This document shows, in pieces, positions 33,377-33,909 of a stretch of 33,909 nt of DNA. Position numbers and translations under genes: made by a program. Position 1 is the stretch's first letter. The number at the start of each line of letters is the position of its first letter. This DNA comes from Nodosilinea sp. P-1105. GTDB lineage: Bacteria; Cyanobacteriota; Cyanobacteriia; Phormidesmidales; Phormidesmidaceae. The stretch is from positions 1 to 33,909 of the forward strand of contig NZ_SMDQ01000063.1 of NCBI RefSeq assembly GCF_012911975.1, written 5' to 3'. The notes below the pieces were generated by a model. The model saw nothing but the letters and a program-made list of their open reading frames with translations, was not told where the DNA came from and did no database searches.

Positions 33377-33817
33377 TTAAACCGTCACGACTTGGCGAGA
33401 CTTCCATGCCTCATAAGCTGCCATATCACCCCCAAAGGAATCGGGAGAGACAATAGCCGGAGCCGTTTCTACCCAGGGGTTTTGATCCTCTGGCAGGGGA
33501 GCATAGGCACAGTAGGCGATGACCACGTCATCCATCGCTTCTTGGCCGGTGTTGCCCACATACTCATCCACTCGACTCACGCGCCAGGGCGAGAGCCGTT
33601 GATGGGTCACCCCGCCACGGTGGTCGAAGGTGGCCGCCGCGTCATCGTGCTTAAACTCGGGCAGACGATACCCTACCTCTGGAACAGGTCCGTTGGAGTA
33701 GTCGAAGTGCTGCCCTAAAAGATCTGTCAGTGAACCGCCGGGCTGTAGGGTGCGGGTTTCCCAACCCGGAGCACTGGAATCGTCAGCTTTGAAAATAATT
33801 ACTCCCGGTTCGCTCAT
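33377..33817 (-). CDS. Hypothetical protein whose start codon lies in the IS end (hybrid or truncated ORF)
   Basis: A 146-residue frame. The ATG (33817-33815) and the first five codons come from the IS end; sequence unique to this locus starts at 33800. The same IS-borne ATG at the left end runs only a few codons before a stop, so the start is part of the IS and not of the gene. The body is rich in Asp, Pro and Trp, with DDAAATFDHRGGVTHQRLSP, AYCAYAPLPEDQNPWVE and AAYEAWKSRQVV. I recognise no family, signal peptide or membrane helix. Most likely the IS removed the original 5' end; a native start further inside the frame is also possible. Confidence 0.45.
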   Translation of the reverse strand: MSEPGVIIFKADDSSAPGWETRTLQPGGSLTDLLGQHFDYSNGPVPEVGYRLPEFKHDDAAATFDHRGGVTHQRLSPWRVSRVDEYVGNTGQEAMDDVVIAYCAYAPLPEDQNPWVETAPAIVSPDSFGGDMAAYEAWKSRQVVTV

Positions 33818-33909
33818 TTTTGAGTGAGGTCGGCCAATTAGGTTAGATTTGGGCTATGGAAACTCCTCTAACCGTTATCACAGAACGGGTTGACGATATT
33901 CCCCTGCTG
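33801..33909 (+). mobile_element. End of an IS1634-like insertion sequence (right window end)
   Basis: An exact inverted copy of 1-109. It reads ACTCCCGGTTCGCTC inward to the transposase start at 33856, pointing off the right end. Both copies end flush with the window limits, which suggests the contig was cut where a multicopy IS begins. Confidence 0.75.
33856..33909 (+). CDS. IS1634-like transposase, N-terminal 18 codons only
   Basis: ATG at 33856 followed by the same 18 codons as the left copy, ending DDIPLL at the window edge. Truncated by the window limit, not by a stop codon. Confidence 0.6.
   Translation, partial: METPLTVITERVDDIPLL

Noticed and set aside
1..33909. Circular plasmid or phage genome with terminal repeats
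   Set aside because: The terminal repeats are inverted, not direct, and contain an IS transposase start; no replication or structural genes are present.

Overview
The window looks like a stretch of a filamentous or Leptolyngbya-type cyanobacterium. The HIP1 palindrome GCGATCGC recurs through most of the coding DNA, several protein families are typical of cyanobacteria (Uma2/DUF820 nuclease, nSTAND1-WD40 ATPases, the short HsdR-N-like nuclease), and the repeats have a cyanobacterial style. No housekeeping gene was found. The content is a dense accessory and defence region, probably a genomic island.

Layout. Both ends (1-109 and 33801-33909) are the same 109-bp sequence in inverted orientation. 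It is the end of an IS1634-like insertion sequence whose transposase start points outward on each side. Next to the left end lies the C-terminal half of a DISARM/Eco57I-type adenine methylase, cut off by the IS, with a CCCACC-rich minisatellite inside it. Then come an orphan antitoxin-like gene and an AbiEi/AbiEii toxin-antitoxin pair. From 4.2 to 13.6 kb there is a three-gene plus-strand unit: a 2177-aa DEAD/DEAH-DUF1998 helicase with a nuclease-like C-terminus, a UvrD-type helicase fused to an N-terminal ParE/RelE-like domain, and a small PD-(D/E)XK nuclease. From 13.6 to 22.8 kb on the minus strand there are two large nSTAND1-TM-WD40 ATPases, with a plus-strand Uma2 nuclease between them and a 139-aa helical protein heading the second. 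From 23.2 to 30.5 kb a two-gene plus-strand operon encodes a P-loop NTPase and a 1959-aa TPR/STAND/TM/coiled-coil/propeller protein. A tRNA-Val(GAC) 3' fragment (30915-30961) marks a probable integration scar. It is followed by an AT-rich KAP-type NTPase gene, two palindromic repeats and a hybrid ORF that starts inside the right IS end.

Most interesting system. The small protein at 22345-22764 and both nSTAND1 ATPases share an ungapped N-terminal motif of about 29 residues (pattern IQI-x4-GSA-V-x-GD-x-N). The small gene lies 12 bp upstream of one of the ATPase genes. This is the layout expected for NLR-like receptors that pass a signal to a partner by templating an amyloid or RHIM-like fold. 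I infer a receptor-effector module (WD40 sensor, STAND switch, shared motif, small membrane-active effector). The second ATPase carries nearly the same motif DNA and may feed the same effector. The helicase pair with its nuclease is the second candidate system. All functional statements rest on reading motifs by eye; no database search was run.
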